64,000 bases of DNA, taken from NCBI GenBank assembly GCA_045123975.1, contig JBGVKV010000063.1, forward strand, positions 1 through 64,000. The letters are read 5' to 3'. Origin of the DNA: SIG701 sp045123975 (GTDB taxonomy: Bacteria; Bacillota; Clostridia; Oscillospirales; CAG-272). The translations under genes were made by a program, and so were the position numbers. This document shows positions 56,921 through 64,000 of this stretch, in pieces. Position 1 is the first letter of the stretch, and each line of letters opens with the position of its first letter. The notes below the pieces were generated by a model. It did no database searches. It had not been told where the DNA came from and saw only the letters and a list, made by a program, of their open reading frames with translations.

Positions 56921-58092
56921 TGATCGACTACGCATCTCTCATTCCCTCCCACGTACAGGATATCAAACCCTCGGGTATCCGTAAGTTTTTTGATCTGGTC
57001 TCCAGCAATCCCCAGGCAATCTCCCTGACCGTAGGTGAGCCGGACTTTGTTACTCCCTGGCACATTCGTATGGCAGGCATCGACAGCCTGGAAAAGGGTA
57101 AGACCTACTATACCGCCAACGCCGGCCTGGCGGAGCTCCGTCAGGAGATCGCCGCCTATCTGGATCGCCGCTTCGGCGTGAAGTACGATCCCGTGAAGGA
57201 GATCATCGTTACCGTCGGCGGAAGTGAAGCGATTGACGTCACCTTCCGCTCCCTCCTTGCGCCGGGAGATGAAGTGATCATTCCTCAGCCCGCCTTCGTT
57301 TGCTACGAGCCTTTGGCCCGTATGGCAGGCGGCGTGCCCGTGATCATCGAAACCAAAGAGGAAAACAATTTTAAGCTCACCGCCGAGGAATTGCGTGCGG
57401 CCCTGACTCCCAAGACCAAATTGCTGGTTCTGCCGTATCCCAACAATCCCACCGGTGCCATTATGACAAAAGAGGATCTTGTTGCCCTGGAGGAGGTGCT
57501 CCGCGGCACGAACGTCCTTATTCTGTCCGACGAGATCTATGCCGAGCTGACCTACGGTCGGGAGCATTGCTCCTGCGCCGCTGTGCCCGGTCTTGCCGAG
57601 CGCACTGTTCTGGCCAGCGGATTCTCCAAGGCGTATGCTATGACCGGCTGGCGTATGGGCTATCTGTGCGCACCGGCCCCTTTGGCCGCCCAGATGCTGA
57701 AGCTTCACCAGTTCGGCATTATGAGCGCACCTACCACCGCCCAGTTCGCCGCTATTGAAGCCATGCGAAACGGGGATGAGGACGTGCAGATGATGCGCGC
57801 GGAATACAACCGCCGCCGTCGGTACCTTACGTCCGGCTTGCGTGCTTTGGGTATGCCTTGCTTTGAGCCGGAGGGCGCATTCTATGCGTTCCCCAATATT
57901 TCCGGCTTCGGTCTCACCAGTGAGCAGTTCTGCGAGAGGCTTCTCAAAGAGTTCGACGTGGCCATCGTGCCCGGCGGTGCCTTCGGCGCATGCGGTGAGG
58001 GATTTGCCCGCATCTCCTACGCCTATTCCGTGGAGCATATTTCCAAGGCATTGGACAGAATGGAAGCATTTGTAAAAACTTTGCGCAAATAA
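56920..58092 (+). CDS. Class I/II aminotransferase (PLP-dependent)
   Basis: 390 residues, fold type I. LTVGEPDFVTPWHI near residue 30, YPNNPTGA near residue 170, LSDEIYAELTYG near residue 203 and the PLP lysine in ASGFSKAYAMTGWRMG near residue 231 are all present. It is close to the AspC/PatA group; the exact amino acid is not determinable. It is coupled to the Lrp-type regulator upstream. Confidence 0.92.
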   Translation: MIDYASLIPSHVQDIKPSGIRKFFDLVSSNPQAISLTVGEPDFVTPWHIRMAGIDSLEKGKTYYTANAGLAELRQEIAAYLDRRFGVKYDPVKEIIVTVGGSEAIDVTFRSLLAPGDEVIIPQPAFVCYEPLARMAGGVPVIIETKEENNFKLTAEELRAALTPKTKLLVLPYPNNPTGAIMTKEDLVALEEVLRGTNVLILSDEIYAELTYGREHCSCAAVPGLAERTVLASGFSKAYAMTGWRMGYLCAPAPLAAQMLKLHQFGIMSAPTTAQFAAIEAMRNGDEDVQMMRAEYNRRRRYLTSGLRALGMPCFEPEGAFYAFPNISGFGLTSEQFCERLLKEFDVAIVPGGAFGACGEGFARISYAYSVEHISKALDRMEAFVKTLRK

Positions 58093-58116
58093 TTGCGAAC
58101 AAAAATGAAAAAAGGC

Positions 58117-58145
58117 TTGCATTCCGCATTTTAATGTGGTATAAT
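58117..58145 (+). promoter_or_regulatory. Sigma-A promoter of rpmB
   Basis: TTGCAT (58117-58122), 17-bp spacer, TATAAT (58140-58145). Confidence 0.75.
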
Positions 58146-58193
58146 AGGCAATGCTGATTGAATAATGATCCTTAAAGACGGAGGTAATGATAA

Positions 58194-58379
58194 ATGGCTA
58201 AGTGCAGCATTTGCGGAAAAGGCGTTGTTTTCGGCGCTCAGGTTTCCCATTCTCATCGCTCTACCAACAGAATGTGGAAGCCCAACATCAGAAAAGTCAA
58301 GGTAAATGACAACGGCACGCACAAGACGGTTGCTGTATGCACCCGCTGCCTGCGTTCCGGTAAGGTTAACCGCGCTTAA
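58194..58379 (+). CDS. rpmB: Ribosomal protein L28
   Basis: 61 residues. It has the zinc-binding Cys pairs CSICGKG and CTRCLRSG and the core VSHSHRSTNRMWKPN. This C+ form is typical of Firmicutes. GGAGG precedes the ATG by about 10 bases. It is a single-gene unit with its own promoter and terminator. Confidence 0.97.
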   Translation: MAKCSICGKGVVFGAQVSHSHRSTNRMWKPNIRKVKVNDNGTHKTVAVCTRCLRSGKVNRA

Positions 58380-58416
58380 TCTGATTTTAGCCTGTGTTTT
58401 TCACAGCGGCAGAGAT

Positions 58417-58442
58417 AATCCCACCCATCGGTGGGATTTTTT
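58417..58442 (+). terminator. Terminator of rpmB
   Basis: A 9-bp perfect stem (58417-58425 and 58430-58438) with a CATC loop, then T6. Confidence 0.88.
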
Positions 58443-58472
58443 GCTTTATATCCGGAAAGGGGGAGAGGCATC

Positions 58473-59201
58473 TTGAAAAACTACGTTGCCGTCATCGGGC
58501 AGGGCGGTGCAGCCTATCGGAATGCGTTGGCCGCTTTGTGCGCAGACGTTCTTTTGCTGCCCCCTGCTGAGGGGATGGATCCCCGCGTGGCTTCCCATCC
58601 CGATATGCTGATGACGGTGTGGGGACAGGACGTGGTGATGCCCGCATCCTATGCGGCCCGGGCCGACGTGCGGCCGATTCTGGACACGCTTTGCCGCCGG
58701 TGCGGCGTTCGGGTGATTACCACCGAAATATCCCCCGGGAGTGTGTATCCTCACGACGTGGTGTGCAACAGCCTTCTGTTCGGGGGGGATTTGTACGGGA
58801 AGTTGACTGCCCTTGCCCCGGAGATACGGCAGCTGGCCGTCCGCGACGGACGGAAGGCAGTGGACGTGGCGCAGGGATATGCGGGCTGTTCCGCTCTCGC
58901 GTGCGGAGATGTTTTGCTCACCGCCGATCCGTCTATAAGAGATGCGGTGTGTGCCTGCGGCGGGGACGTGCTGTTTCTCTCCCCGGGCGGTATCCGTTTA
59001 CCCGGGTACGATACGGGATTCATCGGCGGTGCCGGCGGATACGCGGAGGGGCACGCCGTTTTCTTCGGGGACGTGCGCCGTCATCCCGATGGGGATCGGA
59101 TCGCACAGACGCTTGCGGCGCGGGGCATCGTTTGTCACTGCCTTGGAGAGAGGGAGTTAAAGGACTTCGGCGGAATAAAATTCTTTTCTTTGCCGGGCTG
59201 A
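58473..59201 (+). CDS. DUF6873-like GME-fold protein
   Basis: 242 residues. A TTG start at 58473 is chosen for the strong GGGGGAGAGG four to twelve bases upstream; the extension before it has no site. The repeated LxxPxxGxDPR, ITTEISPGSVYPHDVVCN and GYDTGFIGGAGG segments suggest the five-bladed amidinotransferase-like (GME) propeller of the DUF6873 family. The catalytic Cys is not sure, but CHCLG near residue 220 sits in the expected place. Function unknown. Confidence 0.6.
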   Translation: MKNYVAVIGQGGAAYRNALAALCADVLLLPPAEGMDPRVASHPDMLMTVWGQDVVMPASYAARADVRPILDTLCRRCGVRVITTEISPGSVYPHDVVCNSLLFGGDLYGKLTALAPEIRQLAVRDGRKAVDVAQGYAGCSALACGDVLLTADPSIRDAVCACGGDVLFLSPGGIRLPGYDTGFIGGAGGYAEGHAVFFGDVRRHPDGDRIAQTLAARGIVCHCLGERELKDFGGIKFFSLPG

Positions 59202-59202
59202 C

Positions 59203-59231
59203 TTGCGCTTGAGTGAAAAATGTGGTATAAT
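59203..59231 (+). promoter_or_regulatory. Sigma-A promoter of the esterase gene
   Basis: TTGCGC (59203-59208), 17-bp spacer, TATAAT (59226-59231), about 30 bp before the ATG. Confidence 0.65.
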
Positions 59232-59261
59232 GCGGATAGATTCGCAGAGAGAGGTCATTTT

Positions 59262-60074
59262 ATGAAGCATGAAGTAATCTACCTTCGCCCGGGTGAGAGC
59301 GACGGTACTTTGACTACGTATATCTCCGAGGGGGAGACGGTGGATAAAATGCCGCCCCGTCCCGCGATCGTGATCTGTCCCGGCGGTGGATACCGCTTCA
59401 CCTCAGACAGAGAGGCTGAGCCCGTTGCTATGAGATTTCTTGCGGCAGGCTTCCAGGCGTTTATTCTCCGTTATTCCGTTAAGGAGAAGGCACTCTTCCC
59501 CCGTCCTTTGGTGGAAGCATCCCGTGCCATCGTTCACGTTCGCGAAAATGCCGAGGCGTATCACGTGGATCCGAGTCGCGTATTCATCATCGGATTTTCC
59601 GCCGGCGGTCATCTGGCGGGATCCCTTGGTACGATGTGGCACGAGGAGTTTGCGAAAGCATCCCCCGATATGGCACCGGGTGCCAACCGCCCTACGGGTA
59701 TGATCCTTTCCTATCCCGTGATCAGCGCCGGAGAGTTTGCTCACAGGGGCTCCTTTGCGGAGATATTGGGTGAGAATGTGGATAACGAGGAAGCACGTCG
59801 TGCCTATTCACTGGAATTGCACGTGGACGAGAATACGGTTCCCACCTACATCTGGCATACATGCACCGACGGCACTGTTCCCGTGGAAAACACGCTGTTG
59901 TTTATGTCCGCCCTGGCGAAAAGCAAGGTTCGTTTTGAGGCACATATTTTCCCCGAGGGACGGCACGGATCGTCTTTGGCAAATGATCAGACGTGTTCCG
60001 GTATTCCGGAGTTGATCATTCCTGAGGCAATGCAGTGGATCGATGAGGCCATTGACTGGACAAAGAGAGTCTGA
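59262..60074 (+). CDS. Alpha/beta hydrolase (acetyl-esterase-like)
   Basis: 270 residues. VICPGGGYRFTSDREAEPVA near residue 35 is the oxyanion region, GFSAGGHLAG near residue 110 holds the nucleophile Ser, the acidic residue lies in HTCTDGTVPVENT near residue 195 and the His in EGRHGSSLA near residue 233. There is no signal peptide, so it acts in the cytoplasm, perhaps on acetylated sugars or xylan oligosaccharides. The ATG at 59262 follows GAGAGG. Confidence 0.88.
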   Translation: MKHEVIYLRPGESDGTLTTYISEGETVDKMPPRPAIVICPGGGYRFTSDREAEPVAMRFLAAGFQAFILRYSVKEKALFPRPLVEASRAIVHVRENAEAYHVDPSRVFIIGFSAGGHLAGSLGTMWHEEFAKASPDMAPGANRPTGMILSYPVISAGEFAHRGSFAEILGENVDNEEARRAYSLELHVDENTVPTYIWHTCTDGTVPVENTLLFMSALAKSKVRFEAHIFPEGRHGSSLANDQTCSGIPELIIPEAMQWIDEAIDWTKRV

Positions 60075-60078
60075 TGAA

Positions 60079-60112
60079 AAAGCCGGGCAGAGGATATCTG
60101 CCCGGCTTTATT
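60079..60112. terminator. Bidirectional terminator after the esterase
   Basis: A 12-13-bp stem (60079-60091 and 60097-60109) with a five-base loop, A run before and T-rich run after. Confidence 0.88.
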
Positions 60113-60377
60113 ATTCTGTTGTGGTGGTGGATTTTTGGCGGCGCGCGCCGATAAACCGCAGAACTGCCCATACCGCCGCCGCTGCGGCGAAGGTAATCAA
60201 AAATGCGGCGGTCTGTATTCGGGGAGGATATCCCATTCCGTACATAACGAAAGCGGCAGTAGCGGCAGGCAACGTGCGCGCCGGTGCGCCGAAGGAGCGA
60301 AAGTACAAAAGAAGCAGTGCCGCCGCGGCACACATGGCCCAGACCAGGGGCATCAGATCCAGCATGGCAATACGCAT
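60111..60377 (-). CDS. Small membrane protein
   Basis: 88 residues with about two to three membrane helices (13-31 and 54-76 clearest) and a basic, Thr-rich tail. No family recognised. It lies 35 bp after the gene at 60413-61042 on the same strand. No good ribosome site stands before the ATG, so the start is less certain. Confidence 0.55.
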   Translation of the reverse strand: MRIAMLDLMPLVWAMCAAAALLLLYFRSFGAPARTLPAATAAFVMYGMGYPPRIQTAAFLITFAAAAAVWAVLRFIGARRQKSTTTTE

Positions 60378-60412
60378 ACCGACCTCCCAAAGGATGTATG
60401 CAGTCCGCCGTA

Positions 60413-61042
60413 TCAGTATCCTATGGAGTCGATCTTTAAGGTGCCGCCCTCGCTGGCCAGCGTGAAGATCAGTACACGGGATGCGTCGCTGGCCACGTCC
60501 CGACGGAACGTGCCGTCGTTATCGTAGATGGCGTAGGACACGTAATACACGTAACTGTCCTCCTCCGCGTCGTATTCTGCCTCCTGCAGAACGATGTCGT
60601 AGATCTTCTGCGGGGAGAAATACGCAAAGGGAAGAGTTCTTTTATAGTATGTGTCCGTGAAGAGGGAATTATACGCTGATGCATCCCCTGCCGTTACAAT
60701 TTCAAAATAACGGGCGAAGAAGGCGATGGCCTCCCCTTCCAGCCTGGCGTCTTCCGCCGTTTCCACCGGAACGGTTTCGGCACCGCGACGGATGTGGATC
60801 CGCCGATCCAATTCCATATAGGCGGCGTCGGTTGTCACGTCCTCATCGGGATGGGGATGCTTGAACTGATCTGCGCGGAGGTGTCCCGTATAGGTGGGGA
60901 TGGGGCCGTCCTTTGCTATGGCCGGAAGATTGCCGGAGGAGAAGGATACGGCAGCGCTGACGATGCCGATCAGAAGCGCGATGCCGGCACCCCAAAGGAG
61001 GCGGCGTTGTTTTTGACTCAGAGATTTTGTTTCGTTGGCCAT
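60413..61042 (-). CDS. Membrane-anchored extracytoplasmic protein of unknown function
   Basis: 209 residues from the ATG at 61042, preceded by AAAGGG. A basic start and one membrane helix (about 17-37) lead to an outside domain with an NTF2- or DUF4829-like look (EGEAIAFFARYFEIVTAGDASAYNSLF, VLIFTLASEGGTLKIDSIGY). The function is not known. Confidence 0.7.
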   Translation of the reverse strand: MANETKSLSQKQRRLLWGAGIALLIGIVSAAVSFSSGNLPAIAKDGPIPTYTGHLRADQFKHPHPDEDVTTDAAYMELDRRIHIRRGAETVPVETAEDARLEGEAIAFFARYFEIVTAGDASAYNSLFTDTYYKRTLPFAYFSPQKIYDIVLQEAEYDAEEDSYVYYVSYAIYDNDGTFRRDVASDASRVLIFTLASEGGTLKIDSIGY

Positions 61043-61222
61043 AAATAAACCCTTTCTTTCAGGACTTCTCCCCGAAAATCCGCTGCCTCCGTATATTGAG
61101 AAACCTAACTGCATAGAGTATAGCGGAAGTCACTTATACTGTTATTATACAGCCCGGTGTGCGGTATTGCAAGGGAAAGTAGCGGTTTTTTGTCCCTTGT
61201 GTCGGGGAATGTAAAAAAGTCC

Positions 61223-61251
61223 TTGACAAATCAACAACGGCACCTTATAAT
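61223..61251 (+). promoter_or_regulatory. Consensus sigma-A promoter of acpP-tagA
   Basis: TTGACA (61223-61228), 17-bp spacer, TATAAT (61246-61251), both perfect. The leader is about 85 bases. Confidence 0.85.
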
Positions 61252-61341
61252 GATACTGTATTGGCAGAAAGTAGTCTGCATAGGAACTTACATTATTATA
61301 ATGATAGGAAAGGGAACATCCCGTTCCCCGGAGGAAACGAA

Positions 61342-61572
61342 ATGTTTGAAAAGATTAAGAATCTTCTGGTAGAAGAGTTGTCCGTTAAAGAAGAGGATAT
61401 CACCATGTCTGCGGAGCTGGTAAACGATCTGGGCATCAATTCTCTGGAGCTGGCGGATCTGGTTCTTCTGTGCGAGGAGAAGTTTGACATCGAGATCGGT
61501 GACGACGATATCCATAAGTTCGTAACCGTAGGCGACGTGGTGGATTATCTCAGCACTAAGGCAGAAGACTGA
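61342..61572 (+). CDS. acpP: Acyl carrier protein
   Basis: 76 residues, the usual length. The phosphopantetheine Ser lies in LGINSLELADLV near residue 36, where most acyl carrier proteins have D-S-L, so the Asp before Ser is Asn. The helix II acidic face is otherwise present. GGAGGAAACGAA precedes the ATG at 61342. It stands 3 bp before the glycosyltransferase gene and not among fatty-acid synthesis genes, so it may be a specialised carrier. Confidence 0.92.
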   Translation: MFEKIKNLLVEELSVKEEDITMSAELVNDLGINSLELADLVLLCEEKFDIEIGDDDIHKFVTVGDVVDYLSTKAED

Positions 61573-61575
61573 TTC

Positions 61576-62325
61576 ATGATTCAAAACAGAATCTGTGTGC
61601 GGGGCGTTTTCTTTGATAACGTCACGCTGGACGAGGCGGCGCAACTGCTCCGCGCAGCAGCGCGGGAAAACAGAAGCGGCGTCTCTGTTTTTACTCCCAA
61701 TTCCGAAATTGTACAGCTTTGCATCGAAGATGCGTCCCTCAGGGATAGGATCAACGACGGCGGTCTGATCGTTCCCGACGGTATCGGCGTGATCAAGGCG
61801 GCGCGGATCCTGGGCACTCCCCTGAAGGGAAAAGTGGCCGGCGTGGATCTGGGTCGGCGTGTGATGGCCTTTGCGGCAGAGGAGGGATTCCCCGTGGCGC
61901 TGGTGGGCGGTAAGCCCGGCGTGGCAGAGGATGCGGCGGCCGCTATGCAGGCAGAGTATCCCGATTTGAATGTCTGCCTGACGGCAGACGGCTATTTCAA
62001 AAAAGAGGGCGAGGAGAACGAGGCGGTTCTTTCCCGTATCCGGGAAAGCGGCGCGCGGATCGTGTTCATCTGCTTTGGTGCCCCGGCACAGGAGAAATGG
62101 ATTGCTGCCAATCGGGACAAGCTGCCCGGAGTAAATCTGCTTCTCGGCCTGGGCGGATCGCTGGACGTGTATTCCGGCCGCGTGAAGCGGGCCCCCGATG
62201 TGTTTGTAAGGCTGGGCCTGGAGTGGCTGTACCGCCTGCTTAAGGAGCCGAAGCGGATCGGCCGTATGATGAATCTGCCCAAATTCTATTTCGGTACGTG
62301 GAAGTACAAGCTGTTTCATAAATAA
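61576..62325 (+). CDS. WecG/TagA/CpsF family glycosyltransferase
   Basis: 249 residues of the GT26 fold. FTPNSEIVQLCIED near residue 38, PDGIGVIKAARILG near residue 66, VALVGGKPGVAEDAAAAM near residue 108 and FICFGAPAQEKWIAANRD near residue 165 match TagA, which adds ManNAc to undecaprenyl-linked GlcNAc in teichoic-acid linkage. The C-terminal membrane-binding appendage (RLLKEPKRIGRMMNLPKF) is intact. Co-transcription with an acyl carrier protein is unusual. Confidence 0.93.
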   Translation: MIQNRICVRGVFFDNVTLDEAAQLLRAAARENRSGVSVFTPNSEIVQLCIEDASLRDRINDGGLIVPDGIGVIKAARILGTPLKGKVAGVDLGRRVMAFAAEEGFPVALVGGKPGVAEDAAAAMQAEYPDLNVCLTADGYFKKEGEENEAVLSRIRESGARIVFICFGAPAQEKWIAANRDKLPGVNLLLGLGGSLDVYSGRVKRAPDVFVRLGLEWLYRLLKEPKRIGRMMNLPKFYFGTWKYKLFHK

Positions 62326-62354
62326 AAGGAGATGCACCTGTGGCATCTCCTTGT
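62326..62354. terminator. Weak bidirectional terminator after the glycosyltransferase
   Basis: A 10-bp stem (62326-62335 and 62343-62352) with a seven-base loop and only short T runs. Confidence 0.6.
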
Positions 62355-62363
62355 TATTCTGAT

Positions 62364-62981
62364 TTAATCCGGATAGGCGATCTTTGCGTAGTCCGCGATG
62401 AAGCGGGCCGCGGCATCGATGCCGATCTTGTCGGTGGCCAGAGCCAGATCGTAATTATCCACCTTGCCCCATTTGCGGGAGGTGTAGTAGTTGTAGTAGT
62501 TGGCGCGGCGCTTGTCGGTCTTCACGATCTTATCCCGGGCCTCGGCCTCGGGGATGGAATGCTCCGCACAGATGCGTTTCACCCGCTCCTCGAAATCCGC
62601 GTAGAGGAAGACCTTGACCAGCTTCGTGTGTTCCGACAGCACGTAGTCCGCACAGCGGCCCACGATGACACAGCTTTCCTTTTCCGCGATCTCGCGGATG
62701 ATTTCCGACTGTGCGCAGAACAGCTTGTCGTTGATCGGCACGTTGAAGTGATCCACACTGCTGTGGTACATGTTGGAGCTCATAACCAGGGTGTAAAGCA
62801 GGCTGCTGGCCGCTTTTTCCTCGGCGTGCTGCAGCGCTTCCACGCTCAGTCCGCTTTTTTCGGCGGCAAGGGAGAGCAGACTCCGGTCGTAGCATTTTAC
62901 TCCCAGGATCTGCGCAAGCTTTTGGCCGACTTCACGTCCTCCGCTTCCATATTGTCTGGCAATGGTGATGATGGTGTTCAT
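62364..62981 (-). CDS. Cytidylate kinase-like family protein (Cmk2 type)
   Basis: 205 residues. The N-terminal ITIARQYGSGGREVGQKLA is the P-loop variant of the cytidylate_kin2 family, and YDRSLLSLAAEKSGLS, then VIVGRCADYVL follow as expected. The lid region (RRANYYNYYTSRKWG) is Tyr-rich. The family resembles CMP kinase but the substrate is not established. A start at 62981 has GGGGTC-type purines upstream, not a strong site. Confidence 0.87.
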   Translation of the reverse strand: MNTIITIARQYGSGGREVGQKLAQILGVKCYDRSLLSLAAEKSGLSVEALQHAEEKAASSLLYTLVMSSNMYHSSVDHFNVPINDKLFCAQSEIIREIAEKESCVIVGRCADYVLSEHTKLVKVFLYADFEERVKRICAEHSIPEAEARDKIVKTDKRRANYYNYYTSRKWGKVDNYDLALATDKIGIDAAARFIADYAKIAYPD

Positions 62982-63109
62982 CCCTCGACCCCCTGTGTTT
63001 TTGAGATGTATATTATTATACAGATAAAGTTGGTTTTTGTAAATACTTTTGCACAGATTTTTTCGAAAATCGGTGGAATAATTATGCCATTTGTACGAAA
63101 GGGGAGCCT

Positions 63110-63670
63110 ATGATCTGCTTGCAGTGTGCCGAAATTCGCCCCGGGGAAACCCAGCACGAGGCGGGAATCCGTCTGCGGGACGATATGCTGCGCCGCTTTT
63201 GCGGCATTGAATCTCCTTCCGTTATAGCCCCGCCGGGGGAAAAGCCCCGTTTGTCCGATCGCGAGGATATTTCCTTTTCCGTATCCCACAGCGAGTCGGC
63301 GGTGATCTGTGCGCTCAGCTTTCCCGGTACAGTAGAAACGGATGACGTTACCGTAATCTACGGCGGAGCCGATGCCCCGGAGGTGGGGGCTGACGTGGAG
63401 GCGGTGCGGGATGGGGAGGAAATACCCCGCCGGCGGCGGTTGGCCGACCGGTTCTTCCCCGAGGAGGAAGCGGTGCGGCTGCGGGCCATTCCCGATGAGG
63501 CGTATTCTGTCGCCTTCTGCGAGACGTGGACGGCCCTCGAGAGCTTCGTCAAGCGAACGGGGGAGGGATTCCGTCACGGATTTTCCCATATTGATTGGAG
63601 AGATGTCCGCCGTGTTACCAAGACGTGGGAGATCGGTGGGAAAACGTACGTCGTATCCGTTGTATTTTAG
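63110..63670 (+). CDS. 4'-phosphopantetheinyl transferase superfamily protein
   Basis: 186 residues, shorter than Sfp. SFSVSHSESAVICAL near residue 55, GADVEAVRD near residue 92 (metal-binding Asp and Glu) and RFFPEEEAVRL near residue 113 are present. The third motif reads WTALESFVKRTGEG: the Glu and final Lys are kept, but the first Lys of W-x-x-K-E is Leu. It should load carrier proteins such as the one at 61342. GGGGAG precedes the ATG. Confidence 0.82.
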   Translation: MICLQCAEIRPGETQHEAGIRLRDDMLRRFCGIESPSVIAPPGEKPRLSDREDISFSVSHSESAVICALSFPGTVETDDVTVIYGGADAPEVGADVEAVRDGEEIPRRRRLADRFFPEEEAVRLRAIPDEAYSVAFCETWTALESFVKRTGEGFRHGFSHIDWRDVRRVTKTWEIGGKTYVVSVVF

Positions 63671-63680
63671 AACAGAAAGA

Positions 63681-63718
63681 AAGGGCTGCTGCCGATTGGC
63701 AACAGCCCTGTTTTTGTT
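63681..63718 (-). terminator. Terminator of prfC
   Basis: An 11-bp stem (63682-63692 and 63697-63707) that is fully paired only on the minus strand through one G-U. A T-rich run also follows on the plus strand. Confidence 0.65.
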
Positions 63719-63719
63719 T

Positions 63720-64000
63720 TTAGTCCTCTACGCTTCCGTATTCTTCCAGTGTCAGGCCTTCGTTGTGCTCCAGGGTGTAGTTGATGTGCCACTGGGTGGG
63801 GAAGAGCAGATAATTTCCGTCGCGGAAATCCTGTACCCACTTTACCTCGTACAGCTTCAGATCGGCGGGGTTTACGCCCTCCGGCACCCGCTTGATGAAC
63901 TGATAGGGCTGCGGATATTTCCGGTAATCCACGTTGTATTCGTTCTTCATACGGGATTCCAGAACGTCCAGCTGCAATTCGCCGACCACGCCCACGTATA
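63720..64000 (-). CDS. prfC: Peptide chain release factor 3, C-terminal part (gene runs off the window)
   Basis: The last 93 codons of a minus-strand gene whose start lies beyond the window. VGVVGELQLDVLESRMKNEY and the end segment FPTQWHINYTLEHNEGL match the C-terminal domain of RF3, the GTPase that recycles RF1 and RF2 from the ribosome. The P-loop domain is outside the window, so only the family call can be made. Confidence 0.85.
   Translation of the reverse strand, partial: YVGVVGELQLDVLESRMKNEYNVDYRKYPQPYQFIKRVPEGVNPADLKLYEVKWVQDFRDGNYLLFPTQWHINYTLEHNEGLTLEEYGSVED

Noticed and set aside
1..64000. Mobile elements, prophage genes or CRISPR arrays
   Set aside because: No transposase, integrase, phage structural gene, direct-repeat/spacer array or Cas gene was seen anywhere in the window.

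Overview
The window is a chromosomal stretch from an endospore-forming, Gram-positive anaerobe of the class Clostridia, probably an Oscillospirales-type gut lineage with a fairly high GC content (I estimate 55-58%). Four things point there: sporulation genes (spoVAC-spoVAD-spoVAE, gpr-spoIIP); clostridial marker families (IreB, DUF1385 next to prmC, DUF4364, type II pantothenate kinase, a zf-trcl-like zinc ribbon); perR-rubrerythrin; and Shine-Dalgarno and sigma-A promoters of strict Firmicutes type (TTGACA/TTGCAN, 17 bp, TATAAT). I see no rRNA or canonical tRNA gene, no insertion sequence, no phage gene and no CRISPR array. Nearly all of it is dense core genome in short, alternating operons closed by intrinsic terminators.

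Layout. 0-2 kb: spoVA operon (minus) with a sigma-G-like promoter. 2-7 kb: zinc-ribbon protein, cytidine deaminase, SpoVK/CbbX-like AAA ATPase, a phosphate permease (minus), an atypical response regulator and thiI. 7-13.3 kb: guaB and a PpiC foldase (minus), then DUF1385-prmC-ddl. 13.3-14.05 kb: the only long gene-free stretch, with DnaA-box-like motifs, a candidate small RNA and two 60-bp direct repeats. 14-16.6 kb: ireB-ribF-dacF (minus). 16.7-18.8 kb: MinD-like ATPase, a methylglyoxal-synthase-like protein and nth. 18.9-21.9 kb: BrkB-like, membrane protein, luxS, mtnN and lipoprotein genes (minus). 22-27.8 kb: nfo-gatC-gatA-gatB, hom and an unknown. 27.8-31.7 kb: coaW, HAD phosphatase, gpr-spoIIP. 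31.9-36.6 kb: peptide-binding lipoprotein, DUF4364, sigma factor, zinc ribbon, rlmB. 36.6-42.9 kb: a degenerate P-type-ATPase-like membrane protein, a fused radical SAM/DUF2344 protein, and rplJ-rplL with an L10 leader. 42.9-47.4 kb: a GrpB/pyrophosphatase/NUDIX fusion and PPK2 (minus), recG. 47.4-53.6 kb: a mutY/radical SAM/DtxR-family operon (minus), rarA and two small membrane proteins. 53.6-60 kb: perR-rbr (minus), a MutS-core ATPase, an Lrp regulator with aminotransferase, rpmB, a DUF6873-like protein and an esterase. 60-64 kb: two membrane-associated proteins, acyl carrier protein with a TagA/WecG glycosyltransferase, a Cmk2-like kinase, a phosphopantetheinyl transferase and the 3' end of prfC.

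How the genes work together. Spore formation and germination are represented by SpoVA, GPR and SpoIIP. Indirect amidation of misacylated tRNA is covered by GatCAB. The activated-methyl cycle is covered by LuxS-MtnN, which also makes AI-2 precursor. DNA repair is spread over Nth, Nfo, MutY, RecG and RarA. Peroxide stress is handled by PerR-Rbr under an autoregulated promoter.

The most unusual content is a set of proteins that keep a family fold but have lost or changed its catalytic signature: the P-type-ATPase-like protein (36620-38962), the methylglyoxal-synthase-like protein (17689-18126), the DacF-like carboxypeptidase (14046-15341) and the pseudo-receiver regulator (5132-5758). Beside these stand an IMP dehydrogenase matching the Tritrichomonas foetus enzyme type, a triple-domain GrpB/PPase/NUDIX fusion, and the repeat-rich intergenic region at 13.4-14.05 kb.
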